64,000 nt of DNA from positions 10,320-74,319 of the forward strand of contig DJMH01000116.1 of NCBI GenBank assembly GCA_002435305.1, read 5' to 3'. Position 1 is the stretch's first letter, and every line of letters begins with the position of its first letter. The notes under the pieces are model-generated. The model was not told the DNA's origin. It did no database searches and saw only the letters and a list, made by a program, of their open reading frames with translations. Source of the stretch: Dehalococcoidia bacterium UBA6495 (lineage in GTDB: Bacteria; Chloroflexota; Dehalococcoidia; Lucifugimonadales; UBA826). Position numbers and translations under genes: made by a program. This document shows, piece after piece, positions 61,506 to 64,000 of this stretch.

Positions 61506-61754
61506 TTATTCGATAACATCCAGTGTTCGATAATAAAGTCCCCACTTTTGCATTAGTGCCGCTATCTGTGTGTTTTCTATGCTGGTAAGATCCTCAAAAA
61601 AACCAGAGATTGCATGAGCGTCTATATTTTCCTTGCTACACACCCAACTTGACTCACTAGGGACTATGTATATTACTCCACCGTGGTGCTCGCATGTGAG
61701 GGTGATACGTTTTCCTTCGGAGGCATCCTTTATTGTGATTCCATATGTGCTCAT
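61506..61754 (-). CDS. Small hypothetical protein
   Basis: An 82-residue soluble protein with a strong ribosome-binding site (AAGGAAG before the ATG). The opening MSTYGITIKDASEGKRITLTCEHHGGVIYIVPSE has a Cys-His-His pattern that might bind metal, and the second half is helical (ISGFFEDLTSIENTQIAALMQKWG). I do not recognise the family. It is convergent with the TPR gene and divergent from the MBL-fold gene. Confidence 0.7.
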   Translation of the reverse strand: MSTYGITIKDASEGKRITLTCEHHGGVIYIVPSESSWVCSKENIDAHAISGFFEDLTSIENTQIAALMQKWGLYYRTLDVIE

Positions 61755-61885
61755 CTTCCTTCCTTACGGCTTTGTTTCTGCTGTTTAGCAGGCCCACTTA
61801 AGTAATTAAAAAAACTGACTGATATAATCCTATTGCCTACTAAGGCACCGTAAATTTTAATATAAAAAAAATCTAGGAGGGAATA

Positions 61886-62527
61886 ATGAAACCACATTAC
61901 ACCGGCTCCCAGTTTACTATTCATAAAATTACGTGCGGACCATACGATAATAATGCCTATATAGTCATATGTAATCGAACCAACGAAAGTCTTTTGATAG
62001 ACACTCCAGCTGAACCTTCCGTTTTGGTTGCGCTGGCATCTACTACCCAAGTTAAATATATCGCAATTACTCATAATCATATGGATCATTTGCTTGGATT
62101 TGAAGAGGTTACAGAAGCTTTTCAAGCTAAAATTGCGATTGGAGAATCTGATTCTAATGAACTTTCGGTGGCGCCTGATTTGTTCTTAGAGGATGGTAAA
62201 GAGATAAGCGTAGGAGATTTATCGGTTAGGGCAATTCACACCCCTGGTCATACTAAGGGGTCTACATGTTTACTTCTGGACGGGCATCTGTTTACTGGAG
62301 ATACTCTTTTCCCTGGTGGTCCAGGCAAAACTAAAACGTCTGATAACCTAAAAGAGATAATTGAGAGCATAACAAGCAGGCTATTTATTTTAGGAGACGA
62401 CGTTTCTTTCTACCCAGGACATGGGGATGATGGCTTGTTGGGCACAGCTAGAAAGGAATATGAAATCTATTCCTCTAAAACCCACCCGGACGATTTGTTT
62501 GGCGATGTTGAGTGGCTAAAAAGCTAG
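61886..62527 (+). CDS. MBL-fold metallo-hydrolase (glyoxalase II-like)
   Basis: A 213-residue metallo-beta-lactamase-fold protein. THNHMDHLLGF is the HxHxDH metal motif, HTPGHTKGSTCLLL gives the third His region, LFTGDTLFPGGPG the bridging Asp, and YPGHGDD the last His. The binuclear site is complete. Hydroxyacylglutathione hydrolases and persulfide dioxygenases share this pattern, and the substrate is undecided. A very strong Shine-Dalgarno (AGGAGGG) precedes the ATG, and a TATAAT at 61823-61828 may be its -10 box. Confidence 0.93.
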   Translation: MKPHYTGSQFTIHKITCGPYDNNAYIVICNRTNESLLIDTPAEPSVLVALASTTQVKYIAITHNHMDHLLGFEEVTEAFQAKIAIGESDSNELSVAPDLFLEDGKEISVGDLSVRAIHTPGHTKGSTCLLLDGHLFTGDTLFPGGPGKTKTSDNLKEIIESITSRLFILGDDVSFYPGHGDDGLLGTARKEYEIYSSKTHPDDLFGDVEWLKS

Positions 62528-63219
62528 AATTCCACTTGCCGCTTTTAGGGAAATTGCTCTTTTTACCCAATTTGAATTTAATTGCTCTGCTTGTTCTATT
62601 GGCGACGCTAACCCTTACAATTTTGTTAAAGATAGCCTTTGGTTCCACCACTCCATATTTACCGGTTGCTTGGTATTATCCATGGGTATTAGCTGTACCT
62701 CAATTGATTCTGTTGTTGTTCATAGTTTCAATTTCCGGAGATGATCGTAAACCAATAAGAGCTGTTCTTCACATACCACATAGCGAAGGATGGATTCGCC
62801 TCTCAATAATGACGGTTTCGGCTAGCATTGTCGCGATATTTTTATACTCATTCGCTATCTACAAAATAGATGTTTCTTATTTGATGCCGCCTCAAGTTCC
62901 CAAAAATATATTGGGTGAGGGGGGATTTACGTTGATTAATTTATTCGCAATAGTGGTTTGGGTTCCTTTTGTGGAGGAACTTTTCTTTAGAGGTTTTTTG
63001 TTAACCTCCTGGATTCCCAAGTATGGCCATGCGAAATCGATATTGCTTGTTTCATTGGTATTTATGTTTGTACATTCGCACCCGGGATTGTATTTTCCAG
63101 TATTCACGAGTTCCCTATTGATCTCATATCTTTTCATAAAGACTAAGTCTTTGTGGCCAGCCTTTCTATCACATGCTGCCCTGAATTTGTTAGTTGTGAT
63201 AGTTGCGGCTTCTGCTTGA
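62512..63219 (+). CDS. CPBP-family intramembrane metalloprotease
   Basis: A 235-residue protein with about six to eight hydrophobic helices. The ABI/CPBP motif FVEELFFRGFLL (EE-x3-R), LVFMFVHSHPGLYF (His) and FLSHAALNLLVV (HxxxN) are all present, so the metalloprotease site is complete. Bacterial relatives process membrane or secreted peptides. It begins with a GTG 16 bases inside the end of the MBL-fold gene, so the two are translationally coupled. Confidence 0.9.
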   Translation: MAKKLEFHLPLLGKLLFLPNLNLIALLVLLATLTLTILLKIAFGSTTPYLPVAWYYPWVLAVPQLILLLFIVSISGDDRKPIRAVLHIPHSEGWIRLSIMTVSASIVAIFLYSFAIYKIDVSYLMPPQVPKNILGEGGFTLINLFAIVVWVPFVEELFFRGFLLTSWIPKYGHAKSILLVSLVFMFVHSHPGLYFPVFTSSLLISYLFIKTKSLWPAFLSHAALNLLVVIVAASA

Positions 63220-63271
63220 ATTGGGCAGAATGTTGTGCACGTAATCCTATATTGATCAGGTGGGTAACCAA

Positions 63272-64000
63272 GTGGAAAATAGAATCGACTTAAAACTCCT
63301 CGAGGTGAAATCAGAGAATAGGCCGGCTTTAGTGCCTTATCTAACTGTTGGATATCCCTCGATAAAACTGTCAGCGGAAATAGCCTTGAAGACCCTTGTG
63401 TCCGGGGCTGATATGTTGGAATTAGGAATACCTTTTAGTGATCCCATAGCTGACGGGCCAACTATTCAGAAAACTGGTTTCAAGGCTCTCGAAAACGGTG
63501 TCAGTCTTTCGGTATGTATGGATGTTTTAACTAAGGTTCGGGAAGAAAACAATGATTCTCCTATTATATTCATGGGATATTTCAACCCGTTTCTTCAATA
63601 TGGGCTGGAACGTTTTATGGGAGACGCATCGGACCGTGGTCTTGATGGTTTGATAATCCCTGATCTACCGATGGAAGAATCGGTAGTTATATCTGAGCAG
63701 TGCAGGAAAAATGGAATACACCATATCCCTTTATTGGCTCCGACCAGTACCAAGGAAAGAATAAAATCTTCTTGTGAACAGGCGGGGGGGTTCATATATT
63801 GTGTCAGCCTTACAGGTGTAACTGGAGCCCGTGACGGTTTATCTAAGGGTGTAGAAAATTTGGTTGAGAGAATCAGAGTTCATACGAATTTGCCTGTGTT
63901 GGTTGGATTTGGAGTTTCTCAGAAAAAAGATGTTGAGATGATATCTAAATTTGCAGACGGTGCGGTCGTTGGAAGTGCGTTTTTGGATCATATAGCGAAT
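63272..64000 (+). CDS. trpA: Tryptophan synthase alpha chain (3' end outside window)
   Basis: 243 residues are visible and the frame stays open to the window edge. ALVPYLTVGYP, then LELGIPFSDPIADGPTIQ (catalytic Glu in LELGIPFSDP, Asp at FSDPIADGP), GLDGLIIPDLPMEE, YCVSLTGVTGAR and VGFGVSQKKDVE are classic TrpA blocks. It cleaves indole-3-glycerol phosphate for TrpB. The GTG at 63272 has GGTGGG about 8 bases before it. About 20-25 residues are missing at the C-terminus. Partner trpB is not in the window. Confidence 0.95.
   Translation, partial: MENRIDLKLLEVKSENRPALVPYLTVGYPSIKLSAEIALKTLVSGADMLELGIPFSDPIADGPTIQKTGFKALENGVSLSVCMDVLTKVREENNDSPIIFMGYFNPFLQYGLERFMGDASDRGLDGLIIPDLPMEESVVISEQCRKNGIHHIPLLAPTSTKERIKSSCEQAGGFIYCVSLTGVTGARDGLSKGVENLVERIRVHTNLPVLVGFGVSQKKDVEMISKFADGAVVGSAFLDHIAN

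Noticed and set aside
1..64000. tRNA genes, rRNA genes, CRISPR arrays, insertion sequences or phage genes
   Set aside because: I looked in the gaps and among the gene products and saw none: no clover-leaf segments, no regular repeats, no transposase or integrase.

Overview
This 64 kb window is a densely packed bacterial chromosome segment of moderate GC (60-base samples I counted by hand give about 43% in typical genes and 30-33% in one block). It has many TTG and GTG starts and genes that abut or overlap. The gene content suggests a marine heterotroph of the Chloroflexota, most like the SAR202 / Dehalococcoidia group: many major facilitator (MFS) transporters, two enolase-superfamily enzymes, a luciferase-like flavin oxidoreductase, HpcH/HpaI aldolases, amidohydrolases and NHL-repeat proteins. 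That placement is an inference from gene families; there is no rRNA in the window.

Layout. The window opens inside a CinA-like gene (1-453). From about 0.5 to 35 kb it is accessory catabolism: seven MFS carriers, one EamA carrier, two D-2-hydroxyacid dehydrogenases, two HpcH/HpaI aldolases, two enolase-superfamily enzymes, an amidase, a dienelactone hydrolase, a PIG-L deacetylase, a nitroreductase, an aldo/keto reductase and an LLM oxidoreductase. The clearest unit is a minus-strand operon (13360 down to 7464): hydroxyacid dehydrogenase, aldolase, PfkB kinase, ABM-like protein, cupin, SMP-30-type lactonase and D-aminoacylase-like amidohydrolase. It looks like a sugar-acid route through 2-keto-3-deoxy acids. 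A second minus operon (22631 to 19946) holds an aldolase, an unusual SDR, a dienelactone hydrolase and a small conserved protein. A plus-strand unit (31696-34300) couples an EamA carrier, an enolase-superfamily enzyme and an acetyltransferase.

From 35.4 to 40.1 kb lies an AT-rich two-gene mutagenesis cassette, imuB-dnaE2. Its promoter carries a perfect GAAC-N4-GTTC LexA-type operator between the -35 and -10 boxes. From 40.9 to 50.3 kb a kelch-repeat surface protein is followed by two giant FtsX-like permeases with no ATPase beside them. The last part is mainly housekeeping: fmt, an MMPL/RND exporter, mutS2, thrB, lysC, two family-2 glycosyltransferases, a TPR protein, an MBL-fold hydrolase, a CPBP protease and the start of trpA.

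The most striking single observation is at 4645-5130. A small membrane-anchored thioredoxin-like gene is interrupted by one in-frame TGA, exactly where the first cysteine of the CxxC motif should be, and a compact hairpin follows 20 bases later. This is what a bacterial selenoprotein (U-x-x-C) looks like, although a nonsense mutation or sequencing error is not excluded.
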